Source: an uncultured Eubacteriales bacterium (GTDB lineage Bacteria > Bacillota > Clostridia > Christensenellales > CAG-138). Taken from it: DNA of 64,000 nt. Positions 1-9,575 of this stretch are shown here, in pieces; the first letter of the stretch is position 1, and each line of letters opens with the position of its first letter. The DNA lies in NCBI GenBank assembly GCA_902801845.1, contig CADCJW010000004.1, forward strand, positions 195,936-259,935. Reading direction: 5' to 3'. The notes under the pieces are model-generated. The model saw nothing but the letters and a program-made list of their open reading frames with translations. It searched no databases and was not told the origin of the DNA. A program made the position numbers and the translations under genes.

Positions 1-2
1 AT

Positions 3-1298
3 CTATACGAGCAGAAGGGGCCTATCCTGTATCTGTTCTTCGCCCTGGCGGCCCTGATCTCAGGCGAAAGCTTTTTGGGCGTGTTCATCCTTGAAGTAAT
101 ATGCCTGGGCATGTTCCTCTATATCAGCACCCGGATCGCCGCCCTGTGGGTGCGGGACGCCAGCTGGCCCCTGTTCCTGCTGCCGCCGGTGCTGGCCCTT
201 TGTATCGGCATCAGCCCGGCCTTCTCCCACGGCAGCAGCGCGGAGGAGCTGTTCCTGCCGGTGATCGCCCTGTTCTTGAATCTGGCCCTGACGGCCATCC
301 GGGAGGATCGGCCCCTCATTAAGGGGGAGGCCTTTGTCTGCGGCATCCTGGCGGCCCTGGCCCTGTGGGTCAAGTATACCTTCTGCGGCGTCTTCGCCGG
401 CGGCGTTCTGGCCCTGCTCATCTGGTACATCGCCACGAAGAAGGCAAATAAGCTTTAGGTGGCCATCCTCTACGGTCTGTTGGGGGCCTTGGCCGTCACA
501 GTCCCGCTGCTCCTGTGGTTCTGGATCAAGGGAGCATTGCCCTCTTTGTGGCAGGTGTACTTCGTCAACAACCTGACCGCCTATGCCGCGGGGAAGAGCC
601 CCCGCCACGACCCGCCGCTGACGGCCCTGCTGAACAACTGGATCTGGTCGATCCCCGCCGCCGTGGGCTGTCTCTGGCCCCTTGTGCGCCCCAAGAAACA
701 GTGGGGCTGCGGGCTGCTGCTGATCCTTTCCGCCGCAGCATTGGGCCTGTTCACCTACGCCAACGGCCGCACCTACCCCTACTACGCCCTGATCCTCTCG
801 GCGTTCGGCGTCTTCGGCTGGATACCGGTGCTGCTGTTCCTACAATGGGCGCTCCGCAAGGCGCCCCAAGGGGCCGCCCGTCTGTCGGCAGCCCTTCTAT
901 CCATCCTTCTGCTGACCGGCAGCGTCTTTGCCGCGTATAAAAAGAGCCCCAACGTGTATCTGATGGCGTATGAGAAAGAGGATCTGCCCCAATATAGATT
1001 TGCCGAGATCATCCAACAGGACGAAGACGCCTCCCTTCTGAACCTGGGCTTCCTGGATGGAGGCTTCTATCTGGCCTCTGGTGTGGAGCCCCAAAACCGC
1101 TTCTTCTGCACCTTCAACCTGAGCCTGGACGAGCAGGATGAGGAGCACAGGGAGCTCATTCGCACCGGCGCGGTGCAGTATATCGTGGTCCGGGGCAAGA
1201 AGTCCCCCGGCCGAAACTACGCTTTGGTCGACCAATGCTCCTTCCCCTTCGAGGGGCGAACCTGGACCTACAGCCTGTATCAGCTGTCCGACGGATAA
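3..1298 (+). pseudogene. Membrane glycosyltransferase (GT39/ArnT-like), 5' cut by window and interrupted by TAG
   Basis: One reading frame runs from the window edge to 1298 and encodes a protein rich in membrane segments. The early part contains YEQKGP followed by a hydrophobic segment and then HGSSAEEL, which resembles bacterial family-39 glycosyltransferases that use lipid-linked sugars. The frame is broken once by TAG at 456-458, and the same frame continues without a shift as a hydrophobic segment (VAILYGLLGALAV). The GTG after the stop has no ribosome binding site, so re-initiation is unlikely. TAG is used as a normal stop elsewhere (for example at 7993-7995), so recoding is not indicated. 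I infer a nonsense mutation or a sequencing error in a formerly intact gene. The 5' end lies outside the window. Confidence 0.7.
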
Positions 1299-1400
1299 AA
1301 GGAACAATTCATGGTCGAAAGGAGGAAAGGCGGCACGCGCGCGTTGCTCGTCGATCCATGAAGCTTTCGTGTGGGCCATGAAATCGGCAAGCGTAGGGGG

Positions 1401-1416
1401 ACGCAAACGGTTTCGT
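1401..1416. promoter_or_regulatory. Distal LacI-type operator
   Basis: ACGCAAACGGTTTCGT is a near-perfect palindrome that matches the promoter-proximal site at 1617-1632 in 14 of 16 positions. The two sites lie 216 bp apart, a spacing compatible with DNA looping by a tetrameric LacI-family repressor. Binding is inferred. Confidence 0.55.
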
Positions 1417-1574
1417 GAATCGAAGGGGGGGTTGAGGATCGGGCGGGGCAGGCAGGAGCAATTCCTTTGAATTACGATCGTTTATTCGGCTCGTTGATCG
1501 GAAAAAGAGCGGTCGAGGTCGCTCGGACATAGGGACATACTGCCCCGAACAAAAATTATTAGGTTTTTTTCGAT

Positions 1575-1632
1575 TTGCCTCTTGATTTTTAAAATGATAT
1601 ACGATATCCTTAAGGTACGAAAACGATTTCGT
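1575..1632 (+). promoter_or_regulatory. Promoter and proximal operator of the xylose operon
   Basis: TTGCCT at 1575-1580 and TATACG at 1598-1603 are separated by 17 bp. The palindrome ACGAAAACGATTTCGT at 1617-1632 lies just after the expected start of transcription, where a bound LacI-family protein would block RNA polymerase. It precedes the regulator gene, which suggests autoregulation. Confidence 0.6.
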
Positions 1633-1649
1633 GCAAAGGGGGTGTTTCC

Positions 1650-2660
1650 GTGGTTTCCATGAAAGACATTGCGCTTTACTGCGGCGTCTCCGTGAGCACG
1701 GTGAGCAAGGCCCTCAATGGACGAGGGGACGTGGGCGAGGCGACGAAGGAGCAGATCCTTGAAGCGGCGAAGGAACTGGGCTATACGGCCAACTCCGCCG
1801 CCCGCGCCCTGAAGACCAACCGGACCTACAGCATCGGGATCGTTTTTACAGACCTTTCAAACAGCGGCTTCATGCATGAATACTTTGCTTCCATGCTCAA
1901 CTACTTCCGGATGGAGGCGGAGCGCCGCGGATACGATATCACATTTATCAGCGAAAACATGGGGCCCACGAACACCGGGTATCTGCAGCATGCGCGGGCC
2001 CGGGGCCTGGACGGGGTGGCGATCATCTGCGCGGACTTCTTCGATCCGATGATCCAGGATTTGATCCGCTCCGACCTGCCGATCATCAGCCTGGACCATG
2101 CTTTCAACAATCGGTCGGCGATCCTCTCCGACAACATGCGGGGGATGGAGTCTCTCGTCCGATATGTTTACGGGAAGGGGCACCGCCGTATCGCCTATAT
2201 CCACGGGAACCATACGGCCGTTACGGAGAATCGACTGACAGGTTTCTACCGCGCCTGTGAAGCGCTGGGTATTACGGTACCGAACGAATACGTTACCGAA
2301 TGCGAGTACCATGAGCCTGTCAGCTGCCATGCGGCGACCAAGCGACTGTTGGCGCTGCCGGAAAGGCCGACCTGCATCTTCTTTTCCGACGATTATTCCT
2401 ATATTGGGGGGATCAACGCCATCTATGAGGCGGGCCTTCGGGTCCCGGAAGATATTTCGATCGTCGGATACGACGGCATCCATATGGCCAAGATGGTCAG
2501 CCCCAAACTGACCACATGGCAGCAGAACACAGTGGAGCTGGGAAGGATAGCCGCTGAACAGCTCATCGAACGGATCGAGCATCCCCGCACGACGCTGCCG
2601 AAGCACATTACGGTGCAGGGGAAGCTTTTGGAAGGAGAAACAGTCCGGCAACTTGGCTGA
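1650..2660 (+). CDS. LacI-family transcriptional regulator of xylose genes
   Basis: This 336-residue protein has the usual LacI/GalR layout. An N-terminal helix-turn-helix (residues 4-50, with VSVSTVSKALNGRG) and a hinge with an AARAL motif are followed by a periplasmic-binding-like sensor domain (from about residue 60, ending near GKLLEGETVRQLG). The GTG start at 1650 is preferred because AAAGGGGG ends about six bases upstream; an in-frame ATG at 1659 is farther away. It is the first gene of a run that includes beta-xylosidase, a sugar ABC transporter, xylulokinase and xylose isomerase, so xylose or a xylo-oligosaccharide is the likely inducer. Two matching palindromes upstream are probably its operators. 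Confidence 0.9.
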   Translation: MVSMKDIALYCGVSVSTVSKALNGRGDVGEATKEQILEAAKELGYTANSAARALKTNRTYSIGIVFTDLSNSGFMHEYFASMLNYFRMEAERRGYDITFISENMGPTNTGYLQHARARGLDGVAIICADFFDPMIQDLIRSDLPIISLDHAFNNRSAILSDNMRGMESLVRYVYGKGHRRIAYIHGNHTAVTENRLTGFYRACEALGITVPNEYVTECEYHEPVSCHAATKRLLALPERPTCIFFSDDYSYIGGINAIYEAGLRVPEDISIVGYDGIHMAKMVSPKLTTWQQNTVELGRIAAEQLIERIEHPRTTLPKHITVQGKLLEGETVRQLG

Positions 2661-2684
2661 AACGCAGAATGAGGGGAACGACGT

Positions 2685-4781
2685 ATGACGCGTGAACGGG
2701 CGAGACAACTTGCTGAAGAACTGGTCGGCCGCATGACCGCTGAGGAAAAGGCCGGACAGCTTCGCTTTGACGCGCCTGCGATCGAGCGGCTGGGGATCCC
2801 CGCATACAACTGGTGGAACGAGGGGCTGCACGGACTGGCCCGCGGCGGTACCGCCACCAGCTTCCCCCAGGCGATCGGCCTGGCCGCCATGTTCGACGAG
2901 GAGCTCATGGAGAAGATCGCTTCCGTGATCTCCGATGAGGCAAGAGCCAAATACAACGCCCTCTCCCGGGAGGGGGACAGAGACATCTATCACGGCTTGA
3001 CCCTGTGGTCGCCCAACGTGAATATCTTCCGCGACCCGCGCTGGGGACGGGGGCAGGAGACCTACGGAGAGGATCCGACGCTCACGGCACGGCTGGGACG
3101 CGCCTTCGTCAGAGGGCTGCAGGGCAAGGGTGAGATATTGAAGACGGCTGCCTGCGCCAAGCATTTTGCGGCTCACAGCGGTCCCGAGGCCCTTCGGCAC
3201 GGCTTCGATGCCCGTGTATCCGAAAAGGATCTGGAAGAGACCTATCTCGTGGCGTTTCACGAGTTGGTGGATGAGGGCGTGGAAGCCGTCATGGGCGCCT
3301 ACAACCGGCTCAACGGCGAGCCCTGCTGCGCCAGCTCCTATCTCATGGAGAAGCTCCGCGGGGAATGGGGCTTTCAAGGACATTTTGTTTCCGATTGCTG
3401 GGCGATCCGAGACTTTCATGAGAATCATGGCGTGACCGCCGCGCCCGCGGAATCCGTTCAGCTGGCGCTGCGATCGGGCTGCGATCTCAACTGCGGATGT
3501 ACCTATCAGCATATCCTGCGGGCGATGGAGCTGGGCATGATCTCAGAGGAGGAGGTCACCCGCTCCGCGGTACGGCTGTTTACGACCCGGTTCCTGCTGG
3601 GCGTGCTGGGGGAGGAGGGCAGCGAATACGATTCCCTTCCCTATGAGCTGATCGAATGCCCCGAGAGCCTGGATCTGGCACAGAAAGCCGCGCGGACGAG
3701 CTGTGTGCTGCTGAAGAACAGCGGGCTGCTACCCTTGGATCCGGATTCGTGCGGGACCATCGGTGTGATCGGACCGAACGCCAACAGCCGCTCGGCGCTC
3801 GTCGGCAACTATCATGGCACGGCTTCCCGCTATGTGACGGTCCTGGAAGGGATTCAGGACTATGTGGGCGACCGGTGCCGCGTGCTCTATTCTCAGGGAT
3901 GCGCCCTCTGGGCGGATCGTGTGGAGCCGCTGGCTCAGCCCAACGATCGCCTTGCGGAGGCGATCGCCGTAGCCAAAACCAGCGACACGGTGATCCTGGT
4001 CCTCGGTCTGGACGAGACCCTGGAAGGGGAGGAAGGCGACACCGGAAACAGCTATAGCTCCGGGGACAAGGAGGATCTGTTTTTGCCGGAGACCCAGCGG
4101 ATTCTGCTGGACGGCGTCCTTGCCGTGGGAAAACCGACGGTCGTCATCCTGCTGGCGGGAAGCGCCATCGATCTTTCTGAAGCCCAGGAAAAGGCCGACG
4201 CCATACTCCTCGGATGGTATCCGGGTGCGGTTGGCGGCAGGGCCGTGGCGGAGCTGCTGTTCGGTGAGGTATCCCCCTCGGGGAAGCTGCCCGTCACCTT
4301 CTATCGCAACGAAGCGCTTTCGGACATGCCCGCCTTCACCGATTACGCCATGTCCGGGAGGACGTACCGATACTACTGCGGCGAGCCCCTCTATCCCTTC
4401 GGCTACGGGTTGAGCTACGGTGACTGTGAGGTGACCGCCCTTTCGGCTGACCGGACGAACGCCACGGTCAGCCTGGTCAACCGGGGCCCTCGGGATACCG
4501 AAGAGGTGATCCAGCTGTATCTCAGTGATGAGGACAGTCCTTTTGCGCCGCCGAATCCTATCCTTTGCGGCTTTAGAAGGGTGTTCCTGGCGGCGGGGGA
4601 GGAGAAAAATGTGACCGTTCCCCTGGATGAGCAGGCCTTCACCGTGGTCACCGACAGTGGCGAACGTATCACAGGCAGCGGGCAATGGACCCTCTATGCC
4701 GGTTTTGGCGGGCCGGACCCCCGCACGGAGGCGCTGACGGGCCGAAAAGCCCGGGCGGTGCCGATCCGCACCCCTCAGTAA
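2685..4781 (+). CDS. Glycoside hydrolase family 3 beta-xylosidase
   Basis: This 698-residue enzyme has the GH3 architecture: an N-terminal TIM barrel, an alpha/beta sandwich from about residue 330, and a C-terminal fibronectin-III-like domain. KHFAAHSGPE (about 159-168) and the nucleophile motif FVSDCWAI with Asp237 are visible. AYNRLNGEPCCASSYL is typical of the beta-xylosidase branch. There is no signal peptide, so it acts inside the cell on imported xylo-oligosaccharides and releases xylose. It follows the LacI gene by 24 bases and precedes the transporter and the xylB and xylA genes. A beta-glucosidase or arabinofuranosidase side activity cannot be excluded. Confidence 0.88.
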   Translation: MTRERARQLAEELVGRMTAEEKAGQLRFDAPAIERLGIPAYNWWNEGLHGLARGGTATSFPQAIGLAAMFDEELMEKIASVISDEARAKYNALSREGDRDIYHGLTLWSPNVNIFRDPRWGRGQETYGEDPTLTARLGRAFVRGLQGKGEILKTAACAKHFAAHSGPEALRHGFDARVSEKDLEETYLVAFHELVDEGVEAVMGAYNRLNGEPCCASSYLMEKLRGEWGFQGHFVSDCWAIRDFHENHGVTAAPAESVQLALRSGCDLNCGCTYQHILRAMELGMISEEEVTRSAVRLFTTRFLLGVLGEEGSEYDSLPYELIECPESLDLAQKAARTSCVLLKNSGLLPLDPDSCGTIGVIGPNANSRSALVGNYHGTASRYVTVLEGIQDYVGDRCRVLYSQGCALWADRVEPLAQPNDRLAEAIAVAKTSDTVILVLGLDETLEGEEGDTGNSYSSGDKEDLFLPETQRILLDGVLAVGKPTVVILLAGSAIDLSEAQEKADAILLGWYPGAVGGRAVAELLFGEVSPSGKLPVTFYRNEALSDMPAFTDYAMSGRTYRYYCGEPLYPFGYGLSYGDCEVTALSADRTNATVSLVNRGPRDTEEVIQLYLSDEDSPFAPPNPILCGFRRVFLAAGEEKNVTVPLDEQAFTVVTDSGERITGSGQWTLYAGFGGPDPRTEALTGRKARAVPIRTPQ

Positions 4782-4790
4782 GACTTTGGG

Positions 4791-4833
4791 GAGACCGTAC
4801 CGATCCTTATGGACTCGGGACGGTTCGGTCCTC
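4791..4833 (+). other. Imperfect intercistronic hairpin
   Basis: The GACCGTACCG arm at about 4792 pairs imperfectly with CGGTTCGGTC near 4822-4831, between the beta-xylosidase and binding-protein genes. No T-run follows, so mRNA processing or stability is more likely than termination. Confidence 0.35.
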
Positions 4834-4901
4834 ACCCAGATCTTAATACACAAAACGTAACAAACAGGACCCACAAAAAACAATCAAGGAGGAAGCATCA
4901 C

Positions 4902-6161
4902 ATGAAAAAGATCGTATCCCTGGCACTGGCACTCTGCATGGTCTTCGCTCTGTTCACTTTCGCGAACAAGCCCGCGGCCGCTGCAGAAGAAACCGTTCTG
5001 AAGCTCTGGTGTATCGCCACCGAGTCCGATGCGAACCGTCCTGCCTACCTGCAGGCCATCGCCGATTACGAGGCCGCTCATCCCGGCGTCAAGATCGAGA
5101 TGGAAGCTTTCGAGAACGAGTCCTACAAGACCAAGATCAAGGCCGCGATGATGGGCGGTGACACCGAAGATCTGCCCGACATCTTCTTCTCCTGGTCCGG
5201 CGGCTTCCTGGGCGAGTTCGTCAACGCCGGCAGAGTCGTCTGCCTGGACGAGTACTTCAAGGCCTATGCCGACAAGCTCCCCGAGTCCATGCTGTCCACC
5301 ACCACCTATGAAGGCAAGCACTATGGCGTGCCCACCACCTTCAACATCGTGGCCATGTATGCCAATATGGACCTGCTGGCCGAAGTCGGCTATGACCATG
5401 TCCCCCAGACCTATGAAGACCTGACCGCCTGCTGCGACGCCCTGCTCGCCAAGGGCATCATCCCCTTCGGCTGCGCCGGCAAGGAGACCTGGTGCGTGAC
5501 TGAGTACCTGGAGCCCATCATCATCAAGACCATCGGCTACGAGGCGCTCGACAAGATCTTCGCCGGTGAGGCCACCTGGAACGATCCCGACATCGCCACC
5601 GCCGTTACCACCTTCCAGGAGATGATCAACAAGGGTTACTTCGATCCCGCCGGCGCCGCCCTCGGCAACGACGAGACCAAGGCCAACTTCCTGGCCGGCA
5701 AGACCGCCTTCTATCAGAACGGCTCCTGGAACACCGGCGAAGTCGCCAAGGCCGATTTCAAGTCTGCCGTCGGCCTGTTCCCGGTCATGAACGCTGAGCG
5801 CTCCACTTACTATCAGACCATCGGCGGTCCCTCCGACGTGCTGGCTGCCTGCAGCGCTTCCAAGAACGCGGATCTGGCTGCCCAGGTTGCTGTGGAGCTG
5901 GGCAAAGAGATCTGCCACTACAACTTCCTGAACGCCGTTGGCTGCCCCGCCTGGGCCGTCGACTATGACACCAGCTCCCTGACTCCCCTGATGGTCGAGA
6001 TCGGTCAGGTGGTCAACTCCTGCGAGGGCCTGGTCCTCTTCGGCGACACCGCTATGGCCGCTGATCCCGCGCAGACCTATCTTAGCTACGTGGCCCTGGT
6101 CTATGGCTGCGAGATCGATGGTGATGGCTTCGTCGCGGGTCTGACCAACGACCTCGGCTGA
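4902..6161 (+). CDS. Sugar ABC transporter substrate-binding protein (xylo-oligosaccharide)
   Basis: This 419-residue extracellular binding protein belongs to the CUT1 (family 1 solute-binding) group. It begins with a lysine-rich, hydrophobic signal peptide that ends in an AAAAEE region. No lipobox cysteine is placed near the cleavage site, so a type I signal peptide seems likelier than a lipoprotein. The ATG at 4902 is chosen because AAGGAGG lies at 4887-4893 and the signal peptide starts there; an upstream in-frame ATG has no such support. It sits between beta-xylosidase and two permeases and probably delivers xylo-oligosaccharides. A strong hairpin follows the gene. Confidence 0.9.
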   Translation: MKKIVSLALALCMVFALFTFANKPAAAAEETVLKLWCIATESDANRPAYLQAIADYEAAHPGVKIEMEAFENESYKTKIKAAMMGGDTEDLPDIFFSWSGGFLGEFVNAGRVVCLDEYFKAYADKLPESMLSTTTYEGKHYGVPTTFNIVAMYANMDLLAEVGYDHVPQTYEDLTACCDALLAKGIIPFGCAGKETWCVTEYLEPIIIKTIGYEALDKIFAGEATWNDPDIATAVTTFQEMINKGYFDPAGAALGNDETKANFLAGKTAFYQNGSWNTGEVAKADFKSAVGLFPVMNAERSTYYQTIGGPSDVLAACSASKNADLAAQVAVELGKEICHYNFLNAVGCPAWAVDYDTSSLTPLMVEIGQVVNSCEGLVLFGDTAMAADPAQTYLSYVALVYGCEIDGDGFVAGLTNDLG

Positions 6162-6203
6162 TCCTGACAGTCGTTCCCATTCACACCTGACGTAAGCAAC
6201 TAA

Positions 6204-6247
6204 GACGGCACCTCTCCTGTTCATCGGCATGGGGGAGAGGTGCCGTC
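6204..6247 (+). other. Strong hairpin between binding-protein and permease genes
   Basis: GACGGCACCTCTCC at 6204-6217 pairs perfectly with 6234-6247 around a 16-base loop. A C-run rather than a T-run follows, and the permease ribosome binding site lies 14 bases downstream. The position matches the hairpin after malE-type genes that stabilises the binding-protein message over the permease message; this role is inferred. Confidence 0.65.
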
Positions 6248-6275
6248 CCCCCCTATGGTTTGGAGGATACCGGCT

Positions 6276-7154
6276 ATGCATCGGATGTACAGCAAAAAAG
6301 TCTATATCCTGATATTTCTCCTTCCGGCATTGATCCTTTTCTGCGGTGTTCTCATCGCGCCCATCGGCGCCTCGGCCTATTACAGCCTCTTCAACTGGAA
6401 CGGGCTCGGGGCAAAGGTCTTTATCGGATTCAAGAATTATAAGGAGCTATTCACCAGCAATGCCATCGGATTCATGAAGGCATTGCGCAACTCCCTGCTG
6501 CTGGCCGCGCTGTCGGTCTTTCTCCAGCTTCCCTTGGCCCTGGGCCTGGCGCTTACGCTAGGAAAGAGGGTCAAGGGCGAAAGGATATTCCTTTCCGTCT
6601 ATTTTATGCCGGTTTTGATCTCCACGGTCGTTATCGGCCAGCTCTGGCTGAAGATCTACAATCCGGATTATGGTATATTAAATGTTTTTCTCCGCTCGGT
6701 CGGTCTTGAAAAATGGACCAGGATCTGGCTCGGGACAAAAAAGACCGCCCTGGGGGCGGTGTTCGTGCCGACGCTGTGGCAGTATGTGGGCTATCACATG
6801 CTTCTGCTGTATGCGGGCGTCAAGAGCGTTCCGCCGGAGCTGCGGGAAGCCGCCATGCTGGACGGCGCGACGGACGGACAGGTCAACCGGTACATCGTGC
6901 TGCCGTACATAAAGCCCATCATCCGCATCAGCGTCATCTTTGCGGTGACCGGTTCGCTCAAATCCTTCGACCTTATCTATGTTTTGACCAACGGCGGCCC
7001 GCTCCATTCCACGGAGGTGCCGAGCACCCTGATGATCAACATGCTCTTCCTGCGCAACCGCTACGGCATGGGCAGCGCCATCGCCGTGCTGTTGATCGTT
7101 CTCTGCTTCGGCTTTGCGCTTTTGATCAGCGCGATCTTCAGAGAGGAGAAGTGA
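6276..7154 (+). CDS. Sugar ABC transporter permease (UgpA/MalF-like)
   Basis: This 292-residue inner permease has about six membrane segments. The first is near residues 8-30 (VYILIFLLPALILF). The EAA-loop signature EAAMLDGATDGQVNRYIVLP, which contacts the ATPase, lies near residue 200. The ATG at 6276 is preferred because TGGAGG at 6261-6266 is nine bases upstream. It pairs with the next permease gene to form the channel for the binding protein at 4902. No ATPase gene is nearby, so an unlinked ATPase such as the one at 62452 must serve it. Confidence 0.9.
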   Translation: MHRMYSKKVYILIFLLPALILFCGVLIAPIGASAYYSLFNWNGLGAKVFIGFKNYKELFTSNAIGFMKALRNSLLLAALSVFLQLPLALGLALTLGKRVKGERIFLSVYFMPVLISTVVIGQLWLKIYNPDYGILNVFLRSVGLEKWTRIWLGTKKTALGAVFVPTLWQYVGYHMLLLYAGVKSVPPELREAAMLDGATDGQVNRYIVLPYIKPIIRISVIFAVTGSLKSFDLIYVLTNGGPLHSTEVPSTLMINMLFLRNRYGMGSAIAVLLIVLCFGFALLISAIFREEK

Positions 7155-7158
7155 GATC

Positions 7159-7995
7159 ATGATGAGAAACAACTCCAAAGCTGCCCGCGTCGCCATCTAT
7201 ATCGGGCTGGTCCTCTGGATGCTGGTCAACCTCTTTCCGGTCTATTGGATGTTTACCTTCTCCCTGAAGAGCAATCCGGAGATATTCGGCGAGAACGTCA
7301 TCGGCCTTCCCAAGGAATGGCTGTGGTCGAACTATACCAGCGCTTTGAAAACGGGGAACATGGCCAGGTACTTCCTGAACAGCGCCATCGTGGCCGTGGC
7401 CACGATCCTCATCACCCTGGGCGTAGCGCTGATGGCCACCTTCGCGCTCACCCGGCTGATCTGGAAGCGCCGCAAGACCCTGAACAAATTTTTCATGCTG
7501 GGACTCACCATACCGATCCACGCCTCCATTGTGCCGGTATATGTGACGCTGTCCCGCCTCCATATGCTCAACACCTATTGGGCGCTCATCATCCCCTATT
7601 CCGCGTTCTCCCTGTCCATGGCCATCCTCGTTTGCACGGGGTTCATGAACGAGATCCCGCGGGATCTGGACGAATCCGCCTGCATCGACGGCTGCAGCGT
7701 CTGGGGGGTCTTCTTTAGGATCATCTGTCCCATGATGAAGCCCGCCGTGGCGACCGTGGGCATCTATACGTTCCTGCAGTGCTGGAACGAGCTGATGTTC
7801 GCCAACATCTTCATCAGCAAGTCTGCTCTTCGAACGCTCCCGGTGGGCGTGCAGGCCCTTTCCGGACAGTATACCACCGAATGGGGTCCCATCGGCGCCG
7901 CACTGGTGCTGGCCACCTTCCCGACCCTGTTCATCTACATCTTCCTGAGCAAGAAGATCCAGGAGAGCTTCATCGCCGGTGCGATCAAGGGATAG
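7159..7995 (+). CDS. Sugar ABC transporter permease (UgpE/MalG-like)
   Basis: This 278-residue protein is the second CUT1 permease. It has an N-terminal membrane segment (VAIYIGLVLWMLVNLFPVYW) and about five more segments, a LDESACIDGCSVWGVF EAA loop in the second half, and the conserved ending ESFIAGAIKG. It starts four bases after the preceding permease stop, with a purine-rich GGAGAAG upstream, so translation is probably coupled. It ends with TAG. Ninety-two bases separate it from xylulokinase, and nothing is recognised in that gap. Confidence 0.9.
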   Translation: MMRNNSKAARVAIYIGLVLWMLVNLFPVYWMFTFSLKSNPEIFGENVIGLPKEWLWSNYTSALKTGNMARYFLNSAIVAVATILITLGVALMATFALTRLIWKRRKTLNKFFMLGLTIPIHASIVPVYVTLSRLHMLNTYWALIIPYSAFSLSMAILVCTGFMNEIPRDLDESACIDGCSVWGVFFRIICPMMKPAVATVGIYTFLQCWNELMFANIFISKSALRTLPVGVQALSGQYTTEWGPIGAALVLATFPTLFIYIFLSKKIQESFIAGAIKG

Positions 7996-8087
7996 GTCCC
8001 CGTTCCCCGAGTATTCACGTTCTCTGAGGCCATCGGCCGGGAAACTCTATCATAGCTGTCTTGTCAAATGAAACGGAGGAGAATGAC

Positions 8088-9563
8088 ATGTATTATATTG
8101 GCATTGATCTTGGCACCTCGGCGGTGAAACTCCTGCTGGTGAACGAAGCGGGAGAGATCCTGAACACCGTTTCCGAGGAGTACCCGCTGTATTTCCCCCA
8201 GCCCGGCTGGTCGGAGCAAGATCCGGCGGACTGGTGGGCGGCGGTGCAGACGGGCGTTCAAAAGCTGCTGACCGGCTTTGACGCCGGGAAAGTCGCGGGC
8301 GTCGGCTGCGGCGGCCAGATGCACGGTTTGGTGGCCCTGGACAGGGAGGATCGGGTCATCCGTCCCGCCATCCTCTGGAACGACGGGCGCACCGCGAAGG
8401 AAACGGAATGGCTCAACACCGAGATCGGCAAGGGGAAGCTGTCGGAACTGACGGCCAATATCGCCTTCGCCGGGTTCACCGCGCCCAAGCTCCTGTGGAT
8501 GCGGAACAACGAGCCGGACAATTTCGCCCGCATCAGCAAGATCATGCTGCCCAAGGATTATATCAACTATCGGCTCACCGGCGTCCACGCCTGCGACTTC
8601 TCTGACGCCAGCGGCATGCTGCTGTTGGACGTGGCGCACCGGCGCTGGTCGAAGGAGATGCTGGAGATCTGCGGCATGAAGGAGGCACAGATGCCCCGTC
8701 TCTTTGAGAGCTATGAACCCATCGGCACCGTGAAGCCGGAGATCGCTAAAGCGCTGGGCCTGCCGGAAAATGTGAAGGTGGTGGCCGGCGCGGGCGACAA
8801 CGCCGCCGCGGCCGTGGGCACCGGCGTGGTGGGGGAGGGCGGATGCAACATCAGCCTGGGCACCAGCGGCACGCTCTTCATCTCCTCCAAGGCCTTCGGG
8901 GTGGACCCCCACAACGCCCTCCACGCTTTTTGCCACGCGGACGGGGGCTGGCACCTGATGGGCTGCATGCTTTCCGCCGCCTCCTGCAACAAATGGTTCT
9001 GCGAGGATATTCTGAACACCTCTGACTACGCCGCGGAGCAGGCGGGCATCACAGCGGACAAATTGGGAAACAACCGGGTCTTCTTCCTGCCCTATCTCAT
9101 GGGCGAGCGGAGCCCCATCAACGATACGGACGCCCGGGGCTGCTTCATCGGCATGAGCATGGACACCGCCCGAGTTGATCTCGTCCAGGCGGTGCTGGAG
9201 GGCGTGGCCTTTGCCCTTAGGGACAGCTTTGAGGTGGCCAAGGCTATCGGCCTTTCCATCGATCGGTCCCGCCTCTGCGGCGGCGGCGCCAAGAGTCCCC
9301 TGTGGCGGAAGATTTTGGCCAACGTACTGAACATCCCTCTGGACATCCCCCAGACGGAGGAGGGGCCGGGCTACGGCGGGGCCATGCTGGCCATGGTGGG
9401 CACCGGCGCCTACGGCAGCGTGGGCGGCTGCGCCGAGGCTCTCTGCCATGTGCGGGAGACGGTAGAGCCCGATCCCCAGATCGCCGCCCGGTACGAAGCC
9501 CAGTATCGCAAGTTCCAAAGGATCTATCCCACCATGAAGGACCTATTCCAAGAGATCAAATAA
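8088..9563 (+). CDS. xylB: Xylulokinase
   Basis: This 491-residue FGGY-family kinase phosphorylates D-xylulose to xylulose-5-phosphate with ATP. The N-terminal phosphate-binding loop GIDLGTSAVKLLLV, the substrate-domain GGQMHGLV motif, GAGDNAAAAVGTG and the C-terminal GGGAKSPLWRKI adenine-binding motif are all present and in the correct order. The ATG at 8088 is chosen because CGGAGGAG is at 8074-8081; an in-frame TTG at 8061 lacks a ribosome binding site. It is followed 12 bases later by xylose isomerase, completing the route from xylose to the pentose phosphate pathway. Confidence 0.95.
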   Translation: MYYIGIDLGTSAVKLLLVNEAGEILNTVSEEYPLYFPQPGWSEQDPADWWAAVQTGVQKLLTGFDAGKVAGVGCGGQMHGLVALDREDRVIRPAILWNDGRTAKETEWLNTEIGKGKLSELTANIAFAGFTAPKLLWMRNNEPDNFARISKIMLPKDYINYRLTGVHACDFSDASGMLLLDVAHRRWSKEMLEICGMKEAQMPRLFESYEPIGTVKPEIAKALGLPENVKVVAGAGDNAAAAVGTGVVGEGGCNISLGTSGTLFISSKAFGVDPHNALHAFCHADGGWHLMGCMLSAASCNKWFCEDILNTSDYAAEQAGITADKLGNNRVFFLPYLMGERSPINDTDARGCFIGMSMDTARVDLVQAVLEGVAFALRDSFEVAKAIGLSIDRSRLCGGGAKSPLWRKILANVLNIPLDIPQTEEGPGYGGAMLAMVGTGAYGSVGGCAEALCHVRETVEPDPQIAARYEAQYRKFQRIYPTMKDLFQEIK

Positions 9564-9575
9564 AGGAGATATACC

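Larger units (their letters stand above)
1299..1649. other. Intergenic region holding xylose-regulon control sites
   Basis: No convincing gene is present in these 350 bases. They contain two copies of a LacI-type palindrome (1401-1416 and 1617-1632) and a promoter just before the regulator gene. Confidence 0.6.

Noticed and set aside
456-458. TAG read as pyrrolysine or other recoded codon
   Set aside because: TAG ends other clear genes such as the permease at 7159-7995, and no recoding signal is visible.
1857-3512. Long minus-strand frame opposite the LacI and GH3 genes
   Set aside because: It spans two well-supported + strand genes and has no domain or ribosome binding site.
4884-6281. Long minus-strand open frame opposite the binding-protein gene
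   Set aside because: It is a composition shadow of a clear + strand gene; the translation is low-complexity Gly/His/Asp-rich with no domain.
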